A DNA stretch of 64,000 nucleotides from Pseudoduganella dura (GTDB taxonomy: Bacteria; Pseudomonadota; Gammaproteobacteria; Burkholderiales; Burkholderiaceae_D), in contig NZ_WNWM01000002.1 of the NCBI RefSeq assembly GCF_009727155.1, positions 2,852,001-2,916,000 of the forward strand, in the 5' to 3' direction. Below the pieces are notes generated by a model that saw only the letters and a program-made list of their open reading frames with translations, was not told where the DNA came from and ran no database searches. Shown here one piece after another: positions 51,453 to 59,429 of the stretch (its first letter is position 1; each line of letters opens with the position of its first letter). The position numbers were made by a program, and so were the translations under genes.

Positions 51453-52564
51453 AATGGCATTTATACCCGGCCGGTACATTTGGCGACCATGCCCAGGCAT
51501 GGCGCCTGCTGAATGCGGCCACTACCCGCTCGCCGCTTCTGGAGCCGGAATTCGTGCAGCCGCTGCTGGCCGAATTCGGCGATCCGCGCGGCCAGCTCGC
51601 CGTCTGCACGGCCGGCGGCGAGATCGTCGCGATGGGCGTCCTGGTGCCGCGCGGCCACGGGGCTTGGCAGGCGCTGCAGCCGTCGCAGGCGCCGATCGGC
51701 CTGTGGCTGCACCGTTCCGGCATCCTGCTCGACGACCTGCTGCCGGCGCTGGCGCGCAAGCTGCCGGGCCTGGCGCTGATGGTCGGCCTGACGCAGCGCG
51801 ACCCGCAGCTCGAACCGCGCCCGGCCGACAGCGCCACGACCAGTACGATGGACTATATCCGCACCGCCTACGTGCCGATCGCCGGCACGTTCGACGACTA
51901 CTGGAATGCACGCGGCAAGAATTTGCGGAGCAACCTGAAAAAGCAGCGTTCGCGGCTGCAGAAGGACGGCATCGCCACCCGCATGCAGATCGACCGCCTG
52001 CCGGAGCAGATGGCGGCGGCGGTGGCCGACTACGGCCGGCTGGAAAGCGCCGGCTGGAAGGCGCAGCTGGGCACGGCGATCCATCCGGACAATGATCAGG
52101 GCCGCTTCTACACGGCGATGCTGGAAGGCTTCGCGCGGCGCGGCCAGGCGGCCGTGTACCGCTACTGGTTCGAGGAACCGGGACTCGCCCCGCGGCTGGT
52201 GGCGATGGACCTGTGCATCGAAGGCGACGGCGCCCTGATCGTGTTGAAAACCACGTATGACGAGTCGGTGCCGGCCAGCCTGTCGCCGACATTGTTGATG
52301 AGAGAGGAATGCTGCCAGCGGCTGTTTGAGCAAAAGCAGTACGCGCGGCTGGAGTTCTACGGCAAAGTGATGGAATGGCATACGCGCTGGACCGACGAAA
52401 TCCGGACCATGTACCATGTCAACCATTACCGCTGGCCGGTACTTCGCCAGCTGCATGCCGCCGCCGGCGAACGTAACGCCCTGGTGCAACGGTTGCGCGG
52501 CAAGTTTGCCGCTCCCGTTCCTGCGCCGGTCGCCGCGCGGCAGCAAACCTCAACCACGGAGTAA
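51449..52564 (+). CDS. GNAT/FemAB-like acyltransferase (BioF2-like)
   Basis: A 371-residue protein with the BioF2-like GNAT domain. Typical segments are FDDYWNARGKNLRSNLKKQ (about 147-165), where the basic cluster contacts the acyl donor, and LIVLKTTYDESVPASLSPT. These proteins transfer an acyl or aminoacyl group. Because it lies immediately upstream of an acyl carrier protein (2 bases) and downstream of an aminotransferase, acylation of an amino sugar from acyl-ACP is a plausible role (inference). Start overlaps the preceding stop (ATGA). Confidence 0.85.
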   Translation: MKWHLYPAGTFGDHAQAWRLLNAATTRSPLLEPEFVQPLLAEFGDPRGQLAVCTAGGEIVAMGVLVPRGHGAWQALQPSQAPIGLWLHRSGILLDDLLPALARKLPGLALMVGLTQRDPQLEPRPADSATTSTMDYIRTAYVPIAGTFDDYWNARGKNLRSNLKKQRSRLQKDGIATRMQIDRLPEQMAAAVADYGRLESAGWKAQLGTAIHPDNDQGRFYTAMLEGFARRGQAAVYRYWFEEPGLAPRLVAMDLCIEGDGALIVLKTTYDESVPASLSPTLLMREECCQRLFEQKQYARLEFYGKVMEWHTRWTDEIRTMYHVNHYRWPVLRQLHAAAGERNALVQRLRGKFAAPVPAPVAARQQTSTTE

Positions 52565-52566
52565 AC

Positions 52567-52815
52567 ATGTATCTCGACGAAGTAAAGCAGATTGTCATCG
52601 ACGTCCTCGCCCTCGGCCCCGCCGGCCGCTCGCTGGACGAGCATTCCGCCCTGCTGGGCAGCATCCCGGAACTCGATTCGATGGCGGTGGTGCAGCTGAT
52701 CGGCGCGCTGGAAGAGCAGTTCGGCTTTGCCGTCGACGACGACGAGATCAGCGCCGAAACCTTTGCCACGCTGGGCAGCCTGACCGCCTTCGTGAAGCAC
52801 AAACTGACCGCCTGA
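52567..52815 (+). CDS. Acyl carrier protein
   Basis: An 82-residue acidic carrier protein. The phosphopantetheine attachment Ser is S38 in PELDSMAVVQLIGALEE, followed by the FGFAVDDDEI loop and helix III. Being separate from the fatty-acid synthase genes, it is a dedicated carrier. Candidate partners in the window are the acyl-CoA ligase at 48331-49932, the GNAT-like protein just upstream and the N-acyl amino acid synthase at 35410-36174, a family that takes its acyl chain from acyl-ACP. It starts two bases after the upstream stop. Confidence 0.94.
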   Translation: MYLDEVKQIVIDVLALGPAGRSLDEHSALLGSIPELDSMAVVQLIGALEEQFGFAVDDDEISAETFATLGSLTAFVKHKLTA

Positions 52816-52828
52816 GTGCACGCCTGAC

Positions 52829-53686
52829 ATGAGCCCCATCGCCGCCGCGCCGCCTGCGCAGCCATTCTTCCTGGATGGCGGCGCGGCGGCGCGTTTCTGT
52901 TTGTACCATGCTCCCGCTGGCCATTCGCCTGCCGGCGCATGGCTCTACATCCACCCGTTCGCGGAGGAGATGAACAAATCGCGCCGCATGGCCGCGCTGC
53001 AGGCGCGCGCGCTGGCGCGGCAGGGCCATGCCGTGCTGCAGCTGGACCTGTACGGCTGCGGCGACAGCGCCGGCGATTTCGCCGACGCGCGCTGGGATAT
53101 CTGGCAGGATGACATCCGCCGCGCCCTGGCCTGGCTCGAACAGGAGAGCGGTTGCGCGGCCGGCCTGTGGGGCCTGCGCCTCGGTGCCCTGCTCGCGCTC
53201 GATGTGGCGCAAACGCGCCCGCTGCCCGGCCTGCTGCTGTGGCAGCCGGTAACCGGCGGCGGCCAGTTCCTCACGCAGTTCCTGCGCCTGAAGGTGGCCA
53301 GCCGGATGCTGAGCGATGGCAAGGATGGCAACAGCGGCAGCGGCGGCACGGCGGCATTGAGGCAATCGCTCGCCGCCGGCGAGCCGCTGGAAATCGCCGG
53401 CTACACGCTCGCTCCCGCCCTTGCGCTGGCAATCGATGCGCGCGCGGCGGAACAATTCACGCCGCCGGCCTGCCCGGTGCACTGGTTCGAGATCGCCGCG
53501 GAAAGCGGCCGCCCGTTGTCGCCGGCCGCCGCGCGCGTGGCGGCGGCGCTGGGCGCGGGCGGCGCCACCGTGGCGACCCACGTCGTCGCCGGTCCGCAGT
53601 TCTGGGCCACCCAGGAAATCGCCGAGTGTCCGGCACTGCTCGACGCCACCGTGCAGGCAATCAGCGAGCCTTGCCATGCAGCCTGA
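52829..53686 (+). CDS. Exosortase A-associated hydrolase 2 (alpha/beta fold)
   Basis: A 285-residue alpha/beta-hydrolase-like protein of the TIGR03101 type. The oxyanion region YIHPFAEEMNKSRRM (40-54) and DLYGCGDSAGDF (73-84) are characteristic. The nucleophile elbow reads WGLRLGA (114-120), with Arg where Ser is expected, so it may not be a classical serine hydrolase. It is always paired with hydrolase 1, whose gene overlaps it by 11 bases here. The substrate is unknown; thioester or ester release from the carrier protein upstream is possible. Confidence 0.9.
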   Translation: MSPIAAAPPAQPFFLDGGAAARFCLYHAPAGHSPAGAWLYIHPFAEEMNKSRRMAALQARALARQGHAVLQLDLYGCGDSAGDFADARWDIWQDDIRRALAWLEQESGCAAGLWGLRLGALLALDVAQTRPLPGLLLWQPVTGGGQFLTQFLRLKVASRMLSDGKDGNSGSGGTAALRQSLAAGEPLEIAGYTLAPALALAIDARAAEQFTPPACPVHWFEIAAESGRPLSPAAARVAAALGAGGATVATHVVAGPQFWATQEIAECPALLDATVQAISEPCHAA

Positions 53687-54620
53687 CGAACAGGCGCTGG
53701 CGTTCCCTTGCGCGGATGAATGGCTGACGGCGATCCTGAGTCCCGCCGCGCCAGCCTCGCCTGCCGCGCAGCGCGGCGTGCTGATCGTCGTCGGCGGCCC
53801 GCAATACCGCGCCGGCAGCCACCGGCAATTCGCGCTGCTGGCCCGGGCGCTCGCCGCGCGGGGCATCCCGGCCATGCGCTTCGATTACCGCGGCATGGGC
53901 GACAGCAGCGGCCCGGCGCGCAATTTCGAGGATGTCGACACCGACCTGCGCGCCGCCGTCGACCGCTTCATGGCCGCCGTGCCGGGCCTGCGGGAAGTGG
54001 TGATCTGGGGCCTGTGCGATGCGGCCAGCGCGGCGCTGTTCTATGCGCGGCACGACCGCCGCGTGTCCGGCCTCGTGCTGCTCAACCCGTGGGCACGCAC
54101 GGCCGATGGCCTGGCGCGCGCCACGCTGAAGCACTATTACGTGCAGCGGCTGCTGCAGCCGGCACTGTGGAAAAAGATCGCCACCGGCCAGTTCGAATTC
54201 GGCAAGGCGCTGCGCTCGTTTGCGGGATTGCTGCGCACCTCGCGGGCAGGCGCCGCCGAGGTGCCGGCCTCCACCGTGCCAGCGGCAGCGGCGGCACCTG
54301 TCGCTACGCCGGCAATGCCCGCCAGCCCGGATCTGCATGCCCGCATGCAGGCCGGCTGGCAAGGGTTCGACGGACCGATTTTATTGATCATCAGCGGCGC
54401 CGACCTGACGGCGCAGGAGTTTCTCGACATGGTGAAGGCCTCGCGCCAGTGGCGCAAGCTGCTGGCCGCGCCGCGCGTGCAGCGCCGTACGCTGCCGGCG
54501 GCGGATCATACGTTCTCGCGCCGCGAATGGCGCGACCAGGTGGCAGCGTGGACCGCGGACTGGGTTGGCGAAACCGGGCCACGGGAAAACGGCCCGCGGG
54601 AAACCGGAGCGCATGCATGA
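53676..54620 (+). CDS. Exosortase A-associated hydrolase 1 (alpha/beta fold)
   Basis: A 314-residue alpha/beta hydrolase of the TIGR03100 type. Signatures are VVGGPQYRAGSHRQF (38-52) and RFDYRGMGDSSG (68-79). The nucleophile elbow WGLCDAAS (111-118) has Cys114 in place of Ser, and a candidate catalytic His is in ADHTFSR near the C-terminus. A low-complexity Ala/Pro insertion lies at about 195-215. It may act as a heterodimer with hydrolase 2 (inference from constant pairing). Its stop overlaps the glycosyltransferase start (ATGA). Confidence 0.91.
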   Translation: MQPDEQALAFPCADEWLTAILSPAAPASPAAQRGVLIVVGGPQYRAGSHRQFALLARALAARGIPAMRFDYRGMGDSSGPARNFEDVDTDLRAAVDRFMAAVPGLREVVIWGLCDAASAALFYARHDRRVSGLVLLNPWARTADGLARATLKHYYVQRLLQPALWKKIATGQFEFGKALRSFAGLLRTSRAGAAEVPASTVPAAAAAPVATPAMPASPDLHARMQAGWQGFDGPILLIISGADLTAQEFLDMVKASRQWRKLLAAPRVQRRTLPAADHTFSRREWRDQVAAWTADWVGETGPRENGPRETGAHA

Positions 54621-55903
54621 ACCGCGTGCTGATGATTGCCTATCACTATCCGCCGATGCGCGGCAGCAGCGGTATCCAGCGCACGCTGAAGTTTTCGCAG
54701 TACCTGCCGCAGCACGGCTGGCAGCCGCTGGTGCTGTCCGCCAGCCCGCGGGCGTACGCCAACAGCGGCAACGACCAGCTGGCCGAGATCCCGAAGGAAG
54801 CGATCGTGCACCGCGCGTTCGCGCTCGATACGTCGCGCCATCTTTCCGTGCGTGGCCGCTACGTGGGCTGGATGGCCCTGCCGGACCGCTGGGTGACCTG
54901 GTGCCTGGGCGCGATCCCCGCCGGGCTGCGGATGGTTCGCAAGTACAAGCCGCAGGTGATCTGGACCACGTATCCGATCGCCAGCGCGAAGCTGATCGGC
55001 CTCGCGCTGCACAAGCTGACGGGATTGCCGTGGATTGCCGACCTGCGCGATCCCATGACGGACGTCGACTATCCCGCCGACCCGGTAACGCGCCGCTTCT
55101 ACCGCTGGATCGAGGAAAAGACGGTTCGCAACTGCGCGCTGGCCGTGTGCACCACGCCTGGCGCGATCGTCACCTATACAAAACGTTTCCCGGACATTCC
55201 CGCCAGCCGCTTCGCGCTGATCGAAAACGGCTATGACGAAGAAAACTTCGCCAATGCCGCGGCGCTGCAGAAACCGGTGGCTCCCGTCGCCGGCCGGCCG
55301 TTTACGCTGATCCACAGCGGCATCATCTACCCGTCCGAGCGCGATCCGGTACCGTTCTTCGAAGCGCTGGCCGAGCTGAAGGCCATTGGCGCCGTGACGG
55401 CGAAGCGCCTGCGCATCGTGCTGCGCGCCACCGCCCACGACAGCTACCTGATTCCGCTGATCGAAAAATTCGGCATCGGCGACATCGTCAGCCTGGCGCC
55501 GCACATCGCCTACCGCGATGCGCTGGCCGAAATGCTCGGGGCGGACGGCCTTCTCGTACTGCAGGCCACCAACTGCAATCACCAGATTCCCGCCAAGCTG
55601 TACGAATATCTGCGTGCGCGCCGCCCGGTGCTGGCGCTGACGGATGCGATCGGCGACACCGCCGCCGCGCTGCGCCACGCCGGCATCGACACGATCGGCC
55701 CGCTGGACGACAAGGCCGGCATCGGCACCGCGCTGCTGCGCTTTCTCGACCTGGCCGAAGCGGGCCGCGCGCCGCTGGCGTCCGACGAGGCCGTGGCCGC
55801 CAATTCCCGGCGCGCCCGCACCGCCGAACTGGCGCGCCTGCTGGACCAGGTGACGGTGGCCATGTCCAGCGCCCAGGTAAAAGGAACGAGCGAAGCATGC
55901 TGA
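54617..55903 (+). CDS. Family 4-like glycosyltransferase
   Basis: A 428-residue GT-B glycosyltransferase. It starts MNRVLMIAYHYPPMRGSSG, a GT4 N-terminal loop, with PWIADLRDPMTDVDY in the acceptor domain and IPAKLYEYLRARRPVLAL as the donor-domain E-containing motif. It resembles glycosyltransferases that close exosortase A hydrolase operons. ATGA overlap upstream; its end overlaps the next gene by 7 bases. Donor sugar unknown. Confidence 0.9.
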   Translation: MNRVLMIAYHYPPMRGSSGIQRTLKFSQYLPQHGWQPLVLSASPRAYANSGNDQLAEIPKEAIVHRAFALDTSRHLSVRGRYVGWMALPDRWVTWCLGAIPAGLRMVRKYKPQVIWTTYPIASAKLIGLALHKLTGLPWIADLRDPMTDVDYPADPVTRRFYRWIEEKTVRNCALAVCTTPGAIVTYTKRFPDIPASRFALIENGYDEENFANAAALQKPVAPVAGRPFTLIHSGIIYPSERDPVPFFEALAELKAIGAVTAKRLRIVLRATAHDSYLIPLIEKFGIGDIVSLAPHIAYRDALAEMLGADGLLVLQATNCNHQIPAKLYEYLRARRPVLALTDAIGDTAAALRHAGIDTIGPLDDKAGIGTALLRFLDLAEAGRAPLASDEAVAANSRRARTAELARLLDQVTVAMSSAQVKGTSEAC

Positions 55904-56613
55904 CTATCAAATGCAACCGGAAATTGCTGCCGGCGGTACTGCTGCTGGCGGCCGCCGCCGCCGGCGCGAAGCCGTATTGCGGCGAGCTGACCAACGGCTT
56001 CGGCCCGTTCGACTACCGCGAGCCGCCGCCCGATTCGCTGTACCTGGTGGAATCGGCGCACTACACCGAGGAAGTGGCTGCCGGCGTCAGGGGCAATACC
56101 GGCACGGTCGGCGGCGACCTCGATTACACGCTGCGCGCCTTTCCCAACCATGTCAAGGCGCTGACGTCGATGGCGACGGCGGCCGCGCGTGCCAAGGTCA
56201 ACCAGCTGCCCGGCGCCAAGTACCCGGTCGAATGCTATTTCGAACGCGCCGTGCGCTTCAAGCCGGACGACGGGATGGCCTGGGGTGCCTACGGCAAGTA
56301 CCTGTACGGCGCGGGGCAGGAAGCGCGCGCGATGCCGCTCCTGAAGAAGGCCCACGGCATGGCGCCGGACAACCCGTCCATCAACTACAACCTCGGTATC
56401 GCGTATTTCCGCGCCAAGCAGTATGAGCTGGCCGTGCAGCATGCCAGGAAGGCGTACCAGCACGACTTCCCGTTCGACGGCCTGCGCAACATGCTGGTCG
56501 GTGCCCGCAAATGGGACGGCAAGGTGGAGCCGTTGCCGGCCAATGATGGCGAGGCTGGCGGCAAGGATGATGCATCCGCCGCGAAGAGCGCTCCGGAGAC
56601 CACGGCGCGGTAG
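55897..56613 (+). CDS. Exported tetratricopeptide-repeat protein
   Basis: A 238-residue periplasmic protein. A signal peptide covers residues 1-24 (LLPAVLLLAAAAAGAKP). The mature region has a short N-terminal part with YCGELTNGFGPFDYRE, then two or three TPR-like repeats (about 105-195, for example NPSINYNLGIAYFRAKQYEL) and an Ala/Asp-rich tail. It is the last gene of the plus-strand block and overlaps the glycosyltransferase gene by 7 bases. TPR proteins usually scaffold complexes, so a role in the export apparatus is likely. Confidence 0.83.
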   Translation: MLTIKCNRKLLPAVLLLAAAAAGAKPYCGELTNGFGPFDYREPPPDSLYLVESAHYTEEVAAGVRGNTGTVGGDLDYTLRAFPNHVKALTSMATAAARAKVNQLPGAKYPVECYFERAVRFKPDDGMAWGAYGKYLYGAGQEARAMPLLKKAHGMAPDNPSINYNLGIAYFRAKQYELAVQHARKAYQHDFPFDGLRNMLVGARKWDGKVEPLPANDGEAGGKDDASAAKSAPETTAR

Positions 56614-56641
56614 GTGCTGCAAGATCGTCGTGCGATGAGCG

Positions 56642-56725
56642 TTGCGCTGTCACCGTTGCGCGATCATCATTGCGCGGTCATCGTTGCGCGGTCATCGTTG
56701 CGCGGTCATCGTTACGCGGTCATCG
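56642..56725 (-). repeat. 14-bp minisatellite, six units
   Basis: Six consecutive 14-base units on the plus strand: TTGCGCTGTCACCG, TTGCGCGATCATCA, three exact TTGCGCGGTCATCG and TTACGCGGTCATCG. It lies between two convergent genes, 28 bases after the TPR gene and 22 bases before the end of the VanZ-like gene. On the minus strand the exact units read CGATGACCGCGCAA and contain ATGA, giving chained five-codon frames MTAQR. Copy number may vary between strains. Confidence 0.93.
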
Positions 56726-56747
56726 TTACATATATCGTCGGCGGGCA

Positions 56748-57962
56748 TCATCCCTGCCCGGCCGCGGCGCGGCGCGCCGGCACGGCAGGCCGCGCACCGC
56801 GCATCCGCACACACCAGGGTATGATCCAGCCGACACATGCCAGAACCACCTGCGTGATGTCGCCATACCGTCCCGGCAGCGACTGCTGCAGCCACTCCAG
56901 CACGAACAATCCCAGCGCCACCAGCACGGTACCCAGGACCGCACCGGCATCCTGCCTGTGAAATGGCAGCGCCTGCCGCAGCAGGCATGCCATTGCCATC
57001 GGCGGCCACAGGAACTCGAGGATGTTTTCGAGGCCGGAAATGTCGTTCATCTGGCCCTCGAACGGGATCCAGTTGAAGGTGCCCTGGTAGACCGCCGCGT
57101 CGCCCGCCATCCGCTCGTAAATCACGAGCCCGGCCGCCAGCAGCGCCACGCCGGTTGCCGCCAGCGCGCGCGGCGGCAACCGGCGTGCCAGCGCCAGCGC
57201 CGGAACCGCCAGCAGCGCCGCCGCGACCAGTTCCAGCGACAGCACGCGCCCCACCACCAGCAGCTTGCCGCCGCAGACGAACGCCAAAAGCAGCACGTAG
57301 GGCCGCAGCAGTGGCCGGCCCGCGTTCAACAGCGTGCACAGCAGGATGCCGAGCGCCACCTGGTAGCACCACAGCGTGGCCAGCTTGCCCCGGCTGAACG
57401 GGTAAGGCTCCGTCAGCGAACGGTACAGGTAACCCAGCTTGCTGCGCAGCTGGGCGATATCGAGCGACGGCACCAGCGGGGTGGTTTGCGAAAGCATCCA
57501 CAGGCCGATGACGATCAGGCCGGTGCTGGCCAGCGCGCCGGGGCGGAACCAGGCGTCGCGCAGGCGCAGCAGCGTGGCCCCGGGCAACGTGCGGCGGCTC
57601 ACCAGCGCCCCCAGCAATGCGCCGATGACGCTGCCGCCGAAATTCATCGCCACATCGACTACCGACGGCACCCGCGAAGGCAGGTATTGCTGGGCGGTTT
57701 CGATGCCCAGGCTGAGCGCCGTTCCGCCTAGCGCAGCCAGCAGCAGCGCCGCCATGAAGGGCAGGCGCCTGCCGCACCAGGCCACGACCAGCAGGCCGAA
57801 CGGCATGTAGACCAGCACGTTCTGCACGATATCGCCCTTGTCCAGATAGGTGGGCAGCGTGTGCAGGAACGTGAACGGCGGTGCCGGCGGCTCGCCCCAG
57901 GCGAACGGATACCAGCTGCCGTACACCAGCAGGACCGCATACAGCAGCAGCAGAAAACCCAT
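56748..57962 (-). CDS. VanZ-like membrane protein
   Basis: A 404-residue polytopic membrane protein with a VanZ-like domain in the first 130 residues: LVYGSWYPF, DIVQNVLVYMPFGLLVV and ETAQQYLPSRVPSVVDVAMN, a typical VanZ core. A second hydrophobic half contains a further VanZ-like segment (FEGQMNDISGLENILEF). About ten helices. VanZ-like proteins are frequent in exosortase A loci, but their function is not established. It follows prsR by 14 bases and ends the minus-strand block. Confidence 0.9.
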   Translation of the reverse strand: MGFLLLLYAVLLVYGSWYPFAWGEPPAPPFTFLHTLPTYLDKGDIVQNVLVYMPFGLLVVAWCGRRLPFMAALLLAALGGTALSLGIETAQQYLPSRVPSVVDVAMNFGGSVIGALLGALVSRRTLPGATLLRLRDAWFRPGALASTGLIVIGLWMLSQTTPLVPSLDIAQLRSKLGYLYRSLTEPYPFSRGKLATLWCYQVALGILLCTLLNAGRPLLRPYVLLLAFVCGGKLLVVGRVLSLELVAAALLAVPALALARRLPPRALAATGVALLAAGLVIYERMAGDAAVYQGTFNWIPFEGQMNDISGLENILEFLWPPMAMACLLRQALPFHRQDAGAVLGTVLVALGLFVLEWLQQSLPGRYGDITQVVLACVGWIIPWCVRMRGARPAVPARRAAAGQG

Positions 57963-57976
57963 CGGTGTCCGCCGGA

Positions 57977-59347
57977 TCAGGCCGGGGCCGCCGCGGGCCG
58001 GATCGCGTGGCGGTCCATCAGGTCGTACAGCGTGGGGCGGCTGACGCCGAGCAGCTCGGACGCCTTGACGATATTGCCATCCACCCGCGCCAGCGCCTTG
58101 ACGATCGCCTTGTACTCGGCTTCGTCGCGCACCTGGCGCAGGTTCAGCGGCTCATCCTCGACGGGCCCCAGGCCCAGGCCCAGGTCGTCGGCCGTGATGG
58201 CCGGGCCATCGGCCATGATAACGGCCCGCTTGATGCAGTTTTCCATCTCGCGCACATTGCCCGGCCACTCATGGCGGGCGATCTGCGCCAGCGCATCCTG
58301 GGCGAAATGCAGCGTCGGCCGCCCTTCCTGGGCGCAGAACCGGTTCTTGAAATGCTGCGCCAGCAACACCGCGTCGCCATTACGGTCGCGCAGCGGAGGA
58401 ATCGTCAGCACGATCTCGGACAGGCGGTAATACAGGTCTTCGCGGAACTTGCCGGTGGTGGCCAGCGCCTTCAGGTTCTGGTGCGTGGCGCAGATGATCC
58501 GCACGTCGACCGGGATTTCCTCGTGGCCGCCGACACGTTCGATGACACGCTCCTGCAGGAAGCGCAGCAGCTTGGCCTGCAGCGCCATCGGCAGGTCGCC
58601 CACTTCGTCGAGGAAGAAGGTGCCGCCATTGGCCAGCTCCACCTTGCCCTTGGTCTGCTTGGCGGCACCGGTGAAGGCGCCCTTCTCGTAGCCGAACAGC
58701 TCCGATTCGAGCAGCGTTTCGGGGATTGCCGCGCAGTTGATCGCCATGAAGCGCTCCTTGGCGCGCGGCGACAGCTGGTGCAATGCGCGTGCCAGTACTT
58801 CCTTGCCGGTGCCGCTTTCGCCCAGCACCATCACGGTGGCGGAACTGGGCGCCACCTTCTCGATATTGCGGCAGACCTTCTGCATGCCGGGATCGCGGCT
58901 GATCACGCCGGACAGCGGCGAGTCGGCCTGGCCCTGCTGCAGCCGGCGATGCTCCTGCTGCAACCCGTGCAGCACGAAAGCGCGCTGGATCACGAGATTG
59001 AGCAGGTCCGGATCGCACGGCTTCTGGTGGAAATCGTAGGCACCCATCGCGATCGCCTTCACGGCGTGCCCGCGGTCCTGGTTGCCGGTAAGGACGATCA
59101 CCTTCGTTTCCGGCGCCAGCGCCAGCATCTGGGCCAGGGTGGCCAGGCCTTCGGTGGCGCCATCCGGATCGGGCGGCAGGCCCAGGTCCATCGTCACCAC
59201 CGCCGGTTCGTGCCGGCGCAGCTGGGCCAGCGCCGCATCGCGGTCGCCCGCCACCACCACGTCGTAGGCGTCCAGGCTCCAGCGCAACTGCTTCTGCAGG
59301 CCGGGATCGTCCTCAATGATCAACAGCTTCGGTTTGGTTTGCGTCAC
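57977..59347 (-). CDS. prsR: Sigma-54-dependent response regulator PrsR
   Basis: A 456-residue NtrC-type activator. The N-terminal receiver (1-125) has the acidic pair in IIEDDP, the phospho-Asp in VVTMDLGLPP and Lys in FHQKPCD. The AAA+ domain (about 145-380) has Walker A GESGTGKE, the sigma-54 contact loop GAFTGA and FLDEVGDLP. The C-terminal FIS helix-turn-helix is KASELLGVSRPTLYDLMDRH. It is the family that controls PEP-CTERM genes together with PrsK. Candidate binding sites are the 17-bp elements at 27975 and 34263. Confidence 0.96.
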   Translation of the reverse strand: MTQTKPKLLIIEDDPGLQKQLRWSLDAYDVVVAGDRDAALAQLRRHEPAVVTMDLGLPPDPDGATEGLATLAQMLALAPETKVIVLTGNQDRGHAVKAIAMGAYDFHQKPCDPDLLNLVIQRAFVLHGLQQEHRRLQQGQADSPLSGVISRDPGMQKVCRNIEKVAPSSATVMVLGESGTGKEVLARALHQLSPRAKERFMAINCAAIPETLLESELFGYEKGAFTGAAKQTKGKVELANGGTFFLDEVGDLPMALQAKLLRFLQERVIERVGGHEEIPVDVRIICATHQNLKALATTGKFREDLYYRLSEIVLTIPPLRDRNGDAVLLAQHFKNRFCAQEGRPTLHFAQDALAQIARHEWPGNVREMENCIKRAVIMADGPAITADDLGLGLGPVEDEPLNLRQVRDEAEYKAIVKALARVDGNIVKASELLGVSRPTLYDLMDRHAIRPAAAPA

Positions 59348-59429
59348 AACAGTCCTCTTGCCGGGTTCCCGGCGTTATCTCTGCTTATTCCAGCCTGCTT
59401 GTTCCAGCTTGCCTGCGCCGGCGATCGGT

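Noticed and set aside
56642..56725. CRISPR array
   Set aside because: Units are 14 bases with no spacers between them, and no cas genes are present; it is a simple minisatellite.
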